This document shows positions 24,543 to 33,375 of a DNA stretch of 64,000 nt, in pieces (the first letter of the stretch is position 1; the number at the start of each line of letters is the position of its first letter). A program made the translations under genes and the position numbers. Below the pieces are notes generated by a model that worked only from the letters and a program-made list of their open reading frames with translations, was not told the DNA's origin and did not search any database. This DNA is from Anaerocolumna sp. AGMB13020 (GTDB lineage: Bacteria > Bacillota > Clostridia > Lachnospirales > Lachnospiraceae): positions 5,286,001 through 5,350,000 of the forward strand of contig NZ_CP136910.1 in the NCBI RefSeq assembly GCF_033100115.1. Reading direction: 5' to 3'.

Positions 24543-24713
24543 TTATTTGAAGGAAGAATTTCTGTTCACGACCCATATATACTCTCGAATTGTGATTATA
24601 TTATAGAAATGGGTATAGGTGGAGGAAGTGATGGCGGAGAGGTTATTGCAATTGGTACACCTTTAGAGCTTAAGGCTAATACAAATTCAATTATTGGACG
24701 GTATTTAAAATGA
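24543..24713 (+). pseudogene. C-terminal fragment of a UvrA-like ABC ATPase
   Basis: An open frame without a start reads NCDYIIEMGIGGGSDGGE, then VIAIGTPLELK and SIIGRYLK before TGA 24711-24713. This matches the extreme C-terminus of UvrA and UvrA-like drug-resistance ATPases (D-Y-I-I-x-x-G-x-x-G-G-x-x-G-G-x-I-x-x-x-G-T-P, ending TG-K-Y-L). About 57 of some 750-950 residues remain. Its stop overlaps the ATG of the next gene as ATGA, so the fragment probably entered together with that gene as part of an operon. Confidence 0.8.
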
Positions 24714-25630
24714 GCATTGATTTACAGATCGACGAGTATATAAAACAAAAGCGTTATCGTCAGATTAATAGCGTTATTGTTTGCAGGGATAGTGAGATTA
24801 TAGCTGAACGCTACTTTAATAATTTCGATGCAAATAGTCGTAATCCTATAAAATCGGTTGCAAAAAGTATTATGTCTATCGCTGCTGGTATTGCCTTAGA
24901 TAAAGGATTGATTTCAAGCTTAGAAGAGCGTGTTTCAAAGTTTATACCAGAGTTTAACGAGGGACGTGACCCTTTTCATAAAATGATTACGATTAAGCAT
25001 TTACTTACGATGAGTTCGGGCATTTTTTGGAATGGTGGGGTTCATTATCATTGCCCAATGTTAACACAAATGAGGCATAGCGGGGATTGGATTTCACATA
25101 TTGCAGATTGTGCTGTTGTAGACAGACCTGGTACAAAATATAATTACAAAGAATGGGATGTTATTTTACTTGCGAAAGTACTTGACGCGGCTTGTGGGGA
25201 TATGTTCGATTTCATTAATGATAATCTTTATAAGCTTCTTGAAATTAAAAGTGACCGATGGTATAAAAGCAATTGTAGAGTTTATTATAGCGTTGCAGAT
25301 GGTGACGAGGGTAAAAACGAAAGCTATTCAAACCTCACTGCAAGAGATATGTTAAAAATCGGTCAGCTTTTTTTACAAAATGGCTATTATAAGGGTAAGC
25401 AAATTATTTCAGCCGATTATATAAAGCAAGCTATTAGCTCATCAAATGTTAATATAGGATATGGGTATTTATGGTGGCGTGGCGATAACTGGTATGCCTG
25501 CAAGGGTTATGGTGGGCAAAATATCTTTGTTAATCCAGACAAGTCCTTAATTGTAGTAACACAGGCTACTCCAACTTCAAGAGGAATGAGCTATAATGAT
25601 ATCATCTGGTTTTCTGAGCGCTTATGTTAA
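24710..25630 (+). CDS. serine hydrolase, beta-lactamase (class C)-like
   Basis: 306 aa, no signal peptide, so probably cytosolic. It has the SxxK catalytic motif S49-V-A-K52, a tyrosine motif region (GTKYNYKEWD, Tyr144-Asn145) and a late GYGGQNIFV block replacing the usual HTG/KTG. These belong to the beta-lactamase-related esterase/peptidase fold rather than to a proven beta-lactamase. It starts at an ATGA overlap with the UvrA-like fragment and has no clear ribosome site of its own, so expression may now be poor. Codon use is more AT-rich than in neighbouring housekeeping genes (by eye), consistent with acquisition. Confidence 0.8.
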   Translation: MSIDLQIDEYIKQKRYRQINSVIVCRDSEIIAERYFNNFDANSRNPIKSVAKSIMSIAAGIALDKGLISSLEERVSKFIPEFNEGRDPFHKMITIKHLLTMSSGIFWNGGVHYHCPMLTQMRHSGDWISHIADCAVVDRPGTKYNYKEWDVILLAKVLDAACGDMFDFINDNLYKLLEIKSDRWYKSNCRVYYSVADGDEGKNESYSNLTARDMLKIGQLFLQNGYYKGKQIISADYIKQAISSSNVNIGYGYLWWRGDNWYACKGYGGQNIFVNPDKSLIVVTQATPTSRGMSYNDIIWFSERLC

Positions 25631-25895
25631 TCTGAACTGAGTTGTGGAGCTTGATCAGAGACCATACAGAACCTGCTCCATTCCATAACTGAGAATCAAA
25701 GTATGATTTTTCTTCAATTATGATAATCCAATACTCAGAATAACACTTTACATTCTGACAATAAGAGCTGTATACAAAAGTTATTAATTGTTAAGGTTGT
25801 CCTCAGTTACATTCTAATGAAATAACCCTGTTACAGTGGGTGAAATAGTATAGTATTCTTCGTACAAAGTATAAAAAGTACAGAAAGGAAATGGT

Positions 25896-26690
25896 ATGAA
25901 ATTAGGATTTATCGGTTGCGGTAATATGGCAGCGGCTATGATTGGAGGCATAACGGCTAATGGGATTTGCAGTGCAGAAGATATTTTTGCTTCGGATTCT
26001 TATGAACCGGCACTGGAAAAAGCCAGGGATCAATTACAAATTAAGGTCAGCGGTGATAACAAGACTGTAGTAAATGAAGCAGATATCCTGTTTTTAGCGG
26101 TAAAACCTCAATATTATGAAGCTGTGATTAATGAAATCAAGGATTGTATACAGGATAACCAGATTATAGTAACGATAGCACCCGGTAAAACCCTTGACTG
26201 GCTGTCTAAGACCTTTGGAAGATCATTAAAAATTATCCGCTGTATGCCGAATACTCCTGCATTGGTAGGGGAAGGTATAACAGGAGTTTGCAGCAACGAC
26301 CTGGTAACAGTGAAAGAACTGGAGCTGGTGTGCGGGATATTAAGCGGGTTTGGCAAGGCCGAAGTATTACCGGAGAAACTTATGGATGTAGTAGTAGCTG
26401 TAAGCGGAAGTTCCCCGGCTTATGTATTTATGTTTATCGAAGCAATGGCAGATGCAGCTGTAGCAGATGGAATGCCAAGAGCGCAGGCGTATCAATTTGC
26501 TGCACAGGCAGTGTATGGAAGTGCTAAAATGGTTCTTGAAACTGGCAAACATCCTGGTGAATTAAAAGATATGGTATGCTCTCCGGGAGGGACTACCATA
26601 GAGGCTGTCAGGGTTCTGGAGCAAAAGGGTTTTCGTAGTGCTGTAATTGAAGCCATGAAAGCCTGCACGACTAAATCGAAGGGACTTTAG
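25896..26690 (+). CDS. proC: pyrroline-5-carboxylate reductase
   Basis: 264 aa; reduces 1-pyrroline-5-carboxylate to L-proline with NAD(P)H, the last step of proline synthesis. N-terminal Rossmann motif GFIGCGNMAAAMIGG, the AVKPQ motif near residue 70, IRCMPNTPALVGEG near 112, and the C-terminal dimerisation signature with VCSPGGTTIEAVRVLE (about 226-241). Length is normal. AGAAAGGAAATGGT precedes the ATG. Confidence 0.95.
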   Translation: MKLGFIGCGNMAAAMIGGITANGICSAEDIFASDSYEPALEKARDQLQIKVSGDNKTVVNEADILFLAVKPQYYEAVINEIKDCIQDNQIIVTIAPGKTLDWLSKTFGRSLKIIRCMPNTPALVGEGITGVCSNDLVTVKELELVCGILSGFGKAEVLPEKLMDVVVAVSGSSPAYVFMFIEAMADAAVADGMPRAQAYQFAAQAVYGSAKMVLETGKHPGELKDMVCSPGGTTIEAVRVLEQKGFRSAVIEAMKACTTKSKGL

Positions 26691-26693
26691 AAA

Positions 26694-27014
26694 ATGAAAT
26701 TTGAAAACGTGGATGTAGTAAAAGAAGCAAATGTATATTTTGACGGAAAGGTTAACAGCCGGACAATTTGTTTTAAAAATGGAGAGAGAAAAACTCTGGG
26801 ATTTATGCTGGCAGGTGAGTATGAATTTGCTACCGGAGCTGAGGAACTGATGGAAGTCCTAGGAGGAGAAATGGATATCTGTCTGCCCGGAGAATCCTCC
26901 TATACCACTTACAAAACAGGAGAAAATTTTGTGGTTCCGGCTGACTCCAAGTTCGAGATTATTGTAAGAACCTACAGTGATTACTGTTGTTCTTATAAAG
27001 AAGCAGCGAAATAA
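26694..27014 (+). CDS. ppnP: pyrimidine/purine nucleoside phosphorylase (PpnP/YaiE family)
   Basis: A 106-aa single-domain cupin. It shows the family pattern [19 protein letters not shown], then [12 protein letters not shown] and [14 protein letters not shown]. coli PpnP phosphorolyses many nucleosides (established for the family). The gene begins 3 nt after proC, probably co-transcribed. It is a second, unrelated nucleoside phosphorylase in this window besides pdp. Confidence 0.9.
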   Translation: MKFENVDVVKEANVYFDGKVNSRTICFKNGERKTLGFMLAGEYEFATGAEELMEVLGGEMDICLPGESSYTTYKTGENFVVPADSKFEIIVRTYSDYCCSYKEAAK

Positions 27015-27136
27015 AAATGCTTATGCCATAAGCTCCATTTTCCTCTTCTAGTAACATCCTTCAATCATTTACTGTGCAGTGCCTTTCACAGCTAACACCT
27101 GAAACTAAATAATGGAAATAATGGGAGTATACAGAT

Positions 27137-27363
27137 AATTGAGGATTTTGTTTTGGCGTTTTGTATCGAAAGGCTCCATATGCCACTTAAGTGACAGCAG
27201 CCGTGACTAGCGAAAAAAGTGCCAGTGTCTGAGCAGCAGCAAGCTACCGAAGCCTCAGCGTTCCAGCGAGTTTGGCACTTTTTCCGCTTCCAGGAACGGC
27301 TGCTGTCGCTTTAGTGGCATACGGAGCCTTGAGTAACAAAACGAAAAAACAAAATTCTCAATT
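27137..27363. repeat. long hairpin element C (227 bp)
   Basis: The left arm 27137-27224 and right arm 27273-27363 are reverse complements over almost 90 bp with roughly a dozen mismatches. Matching blocks include AATTGAG / CTCAATT, AAGGCTCC / GGAGCCTT, GACAGCAGCCGT / ACGGCTGCTGTC and AAAAAGTGCCA / TGGCACTTTTT. The loop of about 48 nt holds a further short inverted repeat (CTGAG/CTCAG). A frame crossing the right arm is not considered a gene. It lies between ppnP and murE. Confidence 0.92.
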
Positions 27364-27422
27364 ATCGTCCGTTTCCCCAACATCCCTTTCTGCATTTGTC
27401 CTGCACAACTCCTCAGCTGACA

Positions 27423-27451
27423 TTGACAAGGAAAATCCAGTGTTATATAAT
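27423..27451 (+). promoter_or_regulatory. perfect consensus promoter upstream of murE
   Basis: TTGACA (27423-27428), a 17-nt spacer and TATAAT (27446-27451). The transcript would start near 27458 and meet a terminator hairpin at 27486-27519, well before murE at 27621. Confidence 0.85.
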
Positions 27452-27485
27452 GAATGAAAGTATGGGTATTCTATTACCTTGAGAT

Positions 27486-27519
27486 AAAGCCCGTCCGGGT
27501 AAGCTTGGATGGGCTTTTC
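27486..27519 (+). terminator. terminator or attenuator in the murE leader
   Basis: AAAGCCCGTCC (27486-27496) pairs with GGATGGGCTTTT (27507-27518). Its position about 30 nt behind a perfect promoter, with no gene between, fits either an attenuator for murE or a small RNA of about 60 nt. Confidence 0.7.
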
Positions 27520-27620
27520 TGTTGGAAAATGCAAGGATGCCCAAAGTATGGAATATGAGTATTTCCCGTTCATATATTATATTAATTCAGCCATAGTACA
27601 GGGCTATAGAGGAGGTATTT

Positions 27621-29102
27621 ATGCAGCTTAAGAAATTGTTGGAAAAAACTGAATATACACTGGTAAGAGGGACTTTGGATATGGAAATTCTGGATCTAGT
27701 ATATGATTCCAGAAAAGTAAACCCAGGTTCCGTTTTTGTATGCATCAAAGGTTTTAAGAGTGACGGACATGATTATGCCAGGGAGGTTGCAGAAAAAGGA
27801 GCCAGAGTTCTGGTAGTTTCCGAGGAAGTGGAAGTTGACGGTGAGGTTACGGTACTTCGTGTTGCAGATACCAGACTGGCACTCGCAGAGCTTTCAGCAG
27901 CCTACTTTGACCACCCGGCAGCAAAGCTTAAGACCATCGGCATTACCGGAACCAAAGGTAAAACTACCACCTCCTATATGGTACGTTCCATCCTGGAAAA
28001 TGCAGGTATTAAAACAGGACTTCTGGGAACCATAGAAGTCATTATTGGAGAAAAGGTCATTCCGGCAGCCAATACAACCCCGGAATCCTACCAGATTCAG
28101 GAGTACTTTGCAAAAATGGTCGAAGAGGGCTGTGAAGCAGTGGTTATGGAGGTCTCTTCACAGGGGTTGATGCTTTCAAGAGTTGGCGGCTTTACCTTTG
28201 ATTACGGTATTTTTACAAATATTGAGCCGGACCATATCGGTCCCGATGAACACAAGGATTTTGAAGAATATATGGCTTGCAAGGGGCTTCTCTTTAAACA
28301 GTGCCTGGTGGGAATTGCAAATGCAGATGATTCTCATATGGAGGAGGTACTAAAGGGACATTCCTGTAAGCTTGAAACTTACAGCCTGGAGAAAGAAGCA
28401 GACTTAATGGCTTGCAATATAAACCTTCACATGATGGATGGAAGCCTTGGTGTAAATTATGATTTGAAAGGACTGCTGAACTACTCCGTACATTTAAATC
28501 TGCCGGGTAAGTTTAATGTTTACAATTCGCTGACGGCCATTGCCATCTGCAGACATTTTGGAATCAAGGAAGAGAATATAAAGAAAGCTCTTTTATCCGT
28601 TAAAGTAAAAGGAAGAGTTGAGCCGGTATCCATATCCTCTAATTTTTCCATGATGATAGATTATGCCCATAATGCCATGTCCCTGAAAAGCCTGCTTACT
28701 ACCATTAAGGAATATGAACCCAAAAGACTGGTATGCCTTTTTGGCTGCGGCGGTAACCGTTCGAAGTTAAGACGGTATGAGATGGGTGAAATATCATCAA
28801 ATCTTGCAGACCTTACCGTTGTTACCTCTGATAACCCTAGATTTGAAGAACCGGAGGAAATCTTAAAGGATATCATAACCGGTGTAAAGAAAGGTCCGGG
28901 CGAATATATTGCAATCATTGACAGAAAAGAAGCCATAAAATTTTGTATTGAAAATGCCAGGGCAGGTGATGTTATTATCCTTGCAGGTAAAGGCCATGAA
29001 GATTATCAGGAAGTAAAAGGCGTTAAATACAAGATGGACGAAAGAGACCTGATTCGTCAGGCTGTTGATGAAATAAGAGCAGAAGGTAAAGTTGTTCTAT
29101 AA
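27621..29102 (+). CDS. murE: UDP-MurNAc-L-Ala-D-Glu:meso-DAP ligase
   Basis: 493 aa; adds the third stem-peptide residue to the peptidoglycan precursor in the cytoplasm, using ATP. The Mur ligase three-domain order is visible: N-terminal UMP-binding domain, ATP loop GTKGKTTT (about 110-117), central HNA motif (DYAHNAMSLKSLL) and C-terminal domain. The DNPR motif at about 404-407 marks meso-diaminopimelate, rather than lysine, as substrate. GAGGAGGT lies before the ATG. murF follows 20 nt later. Confidence 0.95.
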   Translation: MQLKKLLEKTEYTLVRGTLDMEILDLVYDSRKVNPGSVFVCIKGFKSDGHDYAREVAEKGARVLVVSEEVEVDGEVTVLRVADTRLALAELSAAYFDHPAAKLKTIGITGTKGKTTTSYMVRSILENAGIKTGLLGTIEVIIGEKVIPAANTTPESYQIQEYFAKMVEEGCEAVVMEVSSQGLMLSRVGGFTFDYGIFTNIEPDHIGPDEHKDFEEYMACKGLLFKQCLVGIANADDSHMEEVLKGHSCKLETYSLEKEADLMACNINLHMMDGSLGVNYDLKGLLNYSVHLNLPGKFNVYNSLTAIAICRHFGIKEENIKKALLSVKVKGRVEPVSISSNFSMMIDYAHNAMSLKSLLTTIKEYEPKRLVCLFGCGGNRSKLRRYEMGEISSNLADLTVVTSDNPRFEEPEEILKDIITGVKKGPGEYIAIIDRKEAIKFCIENARAGDVIILAGKGHEDYQEVKGVKYKMDERDLIRQAVDEIRAEGKVVL

Positions 29103-29122
29103 GACCGGAATGGAGAAATGAA

Positions 29123-30616
29123 ATGAATGAATTAAAGATAAAAGAAATTGTTCTTGCTACGAAAGGAAAACTACTTTGGGGAAATGAGGACATCAATATT
29201 TCGGAGGTATTGACAAATTCCGGGAAAGCAGTAGCAGGTTCTCTCTTTGTCCCTATCGTTGGTGAGAGAGTAGACGGACACGATTACGTTCAGGATGCTT
29301 TTTTACATGGAGCAGCAGCCTGTCTGTCACACAAGGAATTGCCAGAGGTAGAAGGCAGAGCCTGCATCCTGGTAGAAGATACCTTACAGGCGTTACAGGC
29401 ACTTGGCACCTATTATAGAGAAAAATACCCCATACCTGTGATCGGGATTACCGGAAGCGTTGGAAAGACCACGACAAAGGAAATGGTTTCGGCAGCCCTG
29501 GAGGTATCCCATAACGTGCTTAAAACCGTAGGAAATATGAACAGTCAGGTAGGGCTGCCCATAATGATGCTTAAGCTTAAGAAAGAGCATGAACTGGGTG
29601 TAATAGAGATGGGAATGAGCGAAGAAGGCGAGATGGCTAGGCTTTGCAGCATAGCCCAGCCGGAAGCAGCGGTCATGACCAACATTGGGGTATCTCATAT
29701 AGCACAGTTAAAAACCAGGGAAAATATCAGAAAAGAAAAGATGAATATTATCAATTCCTTTGTTAAGGGTAATGTTCTGGTTCTAAATGGAGATGACGAT
29801 CTGCTGGGAGAAGCTGCACTGGTATGGGAAAAAAGAGAGATAGGCATTGACCTGTCCCCCCTAACAGCAGAAAAGCTGAAAGAATGCCAGGTAATAACCT
29901 ATGGTATACAAGGCAGCTATGATTTTACGGCTTCTGATATTAAAACCATAGCAGAGGAGACTACCTTCCGGGTGACATATCCAAAGACGAAAAAAGATTT
30001 AAAGACAGATATCCTGTCCGAGAAGCTTCTGCCTGATAGTGGGATAGTTACAGAAACCGTCTCAGAGGTAGTTGTTCTAAAGGTACCTGGAATTCACAAT
30101 GTCTATAATGCACTGGCAGCCCTGGCCATAGCCTGGCATTATGGAATCCCCGTAAGCAAAGCAAAAGAAGGACTTAAGAATTACAGACCCATTGCTATGA
30201 GAGGCCAGATTGTAAGCTCTAATGGTATGAAAATAATCGATGATTCCTACAATGCGAGTCCTGATTCCATGAAGAGCGGTATAGGTGTATTAAAAGAACT
30301 GGAGCATGTCACAAGGCGTATTGCAGTTCTTGCTGATGTAAAGGAACTGGGTGAGATTTCACAGCAATGCCATTATGAAGTGGGTGAATATATTGCCGAG
30401 GTAAACCTTGACTGTGTTGTTACGGTGGGAACAGAAGCCCGCTATATCACAAAGGCGATACAGGATAAGAAAGCTCAAATCGAGACCCATTCTTTTGAGA
30501 ATAATAAAGAAGCAGTAAGTTTCTTAAAAGGTTACTTGAAGACTGGAGACGGTATATTGGTAAAAGGTTCCAGAGGAATGGAGACCGATGAGATTGTAAA
30601 AGAGCTATTACAATAG
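29123..30616 (+). CDS. murF: UDP-MurNAc-tripeptide:D-Ala-D-Ala ligase
   Basis: 497 aa; adds D-Ala-D-Ala to complete the UDP-MurNAc-pentapeptide. ATP loop GSVGKTTTKE (about 110-119), MNSQVGLP motif, IEMGMSEEGEM and DDSYNASPDSM are all characteristic. It runs somewhat longer than E. coli MurF (452 aa), with an insertion around residues 235-310. It sits in an operon with murE and priA, outside the dcw cluster. Confidence 0.95.
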   Translation: MNELKIKEIVLATKGKLLWGNEDINISEVLTNSGKAVAGSLFVPIVGERVDGHDYVQDAFLHGAAACLSHKELPEVEGRACILVEDTLQALQALGTYYREKYPIPVIGITGSVGKTTTKEMVSAALEVSHNVLKTVGNMNSQVGLPIMMLKLKKEHELGVIEMGMSEEGEMARLCSIAQPEAAVMTNIGVSHIAQLKTRENIRKEKMNIINSFVKGNVLVLNGDDDLLGEAALVWEKREIGIDLSPLTAEKLKECQVITYGIQGSYDFTASDIKTIAEETTFRVTYPKTKKDLKTDILSEKLLPDSGIVTETVSEVVVLKVPGIHNVYNALAALAIAWHYGIPVSKAKEGLKNYRPIAMRGQIVSSNGMKIIDDSYNASPDSMKSGIGVLKELEHVTRRIAVLADVKELGEISQQCHYEVGEYIAEVNLDCVVTVGTEARYITKAIQDKKAQIETHSFENNKEAVSFLKGYLKTGDGILVKGSRGMETDEIVKELLQ

Positions 30617-30649
30617 ATAGATGAAATACAGGAAGGTGGTGATAAGGTA

Positions 30650-32890
30650 ATGAAATATGCAGATATCATAGTAGACATTTCACATGAAGATCTGGACCGT
30701 ACCTATCAATACCTGATACCGGAAGCGTTTAGAGACCGTGCTTTAATCGGAGCCCAGGTGCTCATTCCCTTTGGAAAAGGAAACAGACAGATAAAGGGAT
30801 ATATTACCGGTTTGTCTGATAAAGCAAAATGGAAAGAAGAAGCTATAAAGCCTATTACTTCTCTGGCAGACGATACTCTGATGATTGAAGGTCAGCTGAT
30901 CAGTCTGGCAGCCTGGATGCGGAACACGTTTGGTTCCACCATGAATGAAGCACTAAAAACAGTGATTCCTGTTAAAAAGATCGTTAAGCAAAAAGAGGAT
31001 AAGAAGATTAAGGTGCTTCTGACAGTACCGGAGCTAAAAGAAGCGCTGAATACAGAGAAACGTAAAAATAATAAAGGCAGAATCCGTTTAATAGAAGAGT
31101 TGTTAAAGGGAGAAGCGCTAGATTATGAATATGTCAGGAATAAGCTGAATATCTCTCCCTCTACCATTAAGGATCTTGAAAAGCTGGGTATAATAAAGAC
31201 AGAAGCAAATGTCTTGTATCGAAATCCAGTAAGCGACTATAAGGTGGTTGAAAAAACGGTAATCCTTAGTGACAAGCAGCAGGAAATAGCGGATGATTTT
31301 ATCAAAGATTACAGAGCAGGTATACGAAGGACCTGCCTTTTATATGGTGTTACCGGCAGTGGTAAAACAGAAGTATATATTAATATAATAGAAGAAATGC
31401 TAAGACTTGGGAAACAGGTTATTGTGCTGATACCGGAAATTTCCCTTACCTACCAGACCGTTATGCGTTTTTTACAAAAGTTTGGGGACCGTGTATCAAT
31501 TATGAATTCAAAATTGTCCGGCGGGGAAAAATATGACCAGTATCTTCGAGCAAAAAACGGTGATATTGATATTATCATTGGACCCAGATCGGCTCTCTTC
31601 ACCCCTTTTAAGAATCTTGGCCTCATAATAATGGACGAAGAGCATGAAGGAAGTTATAAAAGTGAGAATCCACCGAAATATCATGCCAGGGAAACTGCCA
31701 TTGAAAGAGCAAGGCTATCGGGAGCCAGTGTACTTTTAGGTTCTGCGACTCCTTCCCTGGAATCCTACAAGAAAGCTCTGGAGGGTGAATATACCCTTTA
31801 CCGACTGGAAGCCAGAGAAGGTACGAGGCAAATGCCCTCTATCTGGACGGAGGACCTGCGAGAGGAATTAAAGGCTAGAAATAAATCCATATTCAGCAGA
31901 AGACTAAAAAATCTTATGGAAGACCGGTTGAAAAAGGGAGAACAGATTATGCTTTTTATCAACCGCAGAGGTTATGCAGGATTTATTTCCTGCAGAAGCT
32001 GTGGTTTTGTCTTAAAATGCCCTCATTGCGATATTTCTCTCACTTCTCATAACAATGGCAGGATGGTCTGTCATTACTGCGGACATGAGGAGGATTACCC
32101 GAAAACCTGTCCTTCCTGTGGCTCGAAATATATAGCAGCTTTTGGCACCGGGACTCAGAAGGTTGAGGAAATGGTACGAAAAGAATTTCCTTATGCAAGA
32201 ATTCTTCGTATGGATATGGATACCACGAAAAAAAAGGGAGGTCATGAAGAAATACTTGCCGCCTTTTCCAAAGGGCAGGCAGATATTTTGGTGGGAACAC
32301 AGATGATCGTAAAAGGCCATGATTTTCCAAAAGTTACCCTGGTGGGTATTCTGGCAGCGGATCTTTCCCTTCATGCAGCAGATTTTCGTGCATCAGAAAG
32401 GACTTTTCAGCTCCTGACACAGGCAGCAGGCAGAGCGGGAAGAGCTGAACTGCCGGGAGAAGTGGTGATACAGACTTACCAGCCGGAGCATCATAGTATT
32501 GTTTATGCAGGAAAAGGTGACTATGAAGGCTTTTATAAGCAGGAGATGCTGTTTCGCAAATTGATGTCCTATCCTCCGGCTTCCCATATTCTTGCAGTAC
32601 TTATTGCTTCAAAAGAAGAGGGAAAAGGAATAGAAGCAGCTGAGTTTTTAACTGACAGCTTAAAACAATGGGAAAAAGAGGAGGAACTGAAAGAGTATCA
32701 TATTATCGGACCTTCGCCGGCCAGCCTGTCAAAGGTCAATGATATTTACCGGTTCTGCTTATATATAAAGGAAGAAGATTACAACAGACTGATTGCTGCT
32801 AAGGATTTTTTGGACGGTTTTTACCGTTTTTCTGATAAATTTCAAGGAATTGTCGTCCAATTTGACTTTAATCCGATGAACAGTTATTGA
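30650..32890 (+). CDS. priA: primosomal replication helicase PriA
   Basis: 746 aa; restarts stalled replication forks as a 3'-5' DNA helicase. It has an N-terminal DNA-binding domain (1-110), Walker A GVTGSGKTEV (about 234-243), the DEEH box (IIMDEEHEGS), GSATPSLES, a zinc-binding insertion with four CxxC pairs (CRSCG, CPHC, CHYCG, CPSCG; about 448-490) and C-terminal helicase motifs (QAAGRAGR). GGAAGGTGGTG precedes ATG 30650. Typical priA-def-fmt order of Firmicutes. Confidence 0.95.
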   Translation: MKYADIIVDISHEDLDRTYQYLIPEAFRDRALIGAQVLIPFGKGNRQIKGYITGLSDKAKWKEEAIKPITSLADDTLMIEGQLISLAAWMRNTFGSTMNEALKTVIPVKKIVKQKEDKKIKVLLTVPELKEALNTEKRKNNKGRIRLIEELLKGEALDYEYVRNKLNISPSTIKDLEKLGIIKTEANVLYRNPVSDYKVVEKTVILSDKQQEIADDFIKDYRAGIRRTCLLYGVTGSGKTEVYINIIEEMLRLGKQVIVLIPEISLTYQTVMRFLQKFGDRVSIMNSKLSGGEKYDQYLRAKNGDIDIIIGPRSALFTPFKNLGLIIMDEEHEGSYKSENPPKYHARETAIERARLSGASVLLGSATPSLESYKKALEGEYTLYRLEAREGTRQMPSIWTEDLREELKARNKSIFSRRLKNLMEDRLKKGEQIMLFINRRGYAGFISCRSCGFVLKCPHCDISLTSHNNGRMVCHYCGHEEDYPKTCPSCGSKYIAAFGTGTQKVEEMVRKEFPYARILRMDMDTTKKKGGHEEILAAFSKGQADILVGTQMIVKGHDFPKVTLVGILAADLSLHAADFRASERTFQLLTQAAGRAGRAELPGEVVIQTYQPEHHSIVYAGKGDYEGFYKQEMLFRKLMSYPPASHILAVLIASKEEGKGIEAAEFLTDSLKQWEKEEELKEYHIIGPSPASLSKVNDIYRFCLYIKEEDYNRLIAAKDFLDGFYRFSDKFQGIVVQFDFNPMNSY

Positions 32891-32980
32891 TTTTCGGTAT
32901 AAAAATAGGTAAAATGGAGTGGTAATATAAAATTGATTAACGGTGGTTTTTGGATAAGCGATGGCCAAGGGGAGTTTTTC

Positions 32981-33208
32981 ACAAGGGGACGGCAAATTGC
33001 ACAAACCAGAAAACCCCTTGCTTCAATTCCAAGGCATAAGAAGTCCTAATTCTCTGGAAATTTTGTGCTGGGCATCTTCTTAAACAGATAACTCGCTGCA
33101 CTCAAACAATCTGTTTGAGAAGATAGCACAAAGTTTCCAGAGAAAAGGGCTTCTAATGCCTTTCCATAGGCGCAATGGTTTTTTTGGTTTGCGCAATTTG
33201 CCTGTACT
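32981..33208. repeat. long hairpin element D (element A family with an inserted nested hairpin)
   Basis: The outer arms GGCAAATTGCACAAACC (from 32991) and GGTTTGCGCAATTTGCC (to 33202) pair. Within, AAGGCAT, TTCTCTGGAAA, TTGTGCT and ATCTTCTTAAACAGAT on the left (33031-33090) meet their complements on the right (33109-33160). ACAAGGGGACGGC (32981-32993) and CCTTTCCATAGGCGCA (33159-33174) are identical to element A. Compared with A, about 120 bp of extra hairpin lies in the middle. It is located between priA and def. Confidence 0.88.
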
Positions 33209-33375
33209 TGAAGTGTAAATATGGGGGTGGCACTTTAATCATTAATTGTAATATAAAATAATTATGTTTTTGGAAGATAAGTAAAAATCAGTTAATTCTT
33301 ACATTTTTTATTGAAGTGAGAAGGCTGGATAATAATTAAACTTGTTTTTATAGATTAAAAGAGAGGATAATGGAA

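Noticed and set aside
27272..27457. 61-codon + strand reading frame
   Set aside because: It covers the right arm of hairpin element C and runs into the murE promoter; not a plausible gene.
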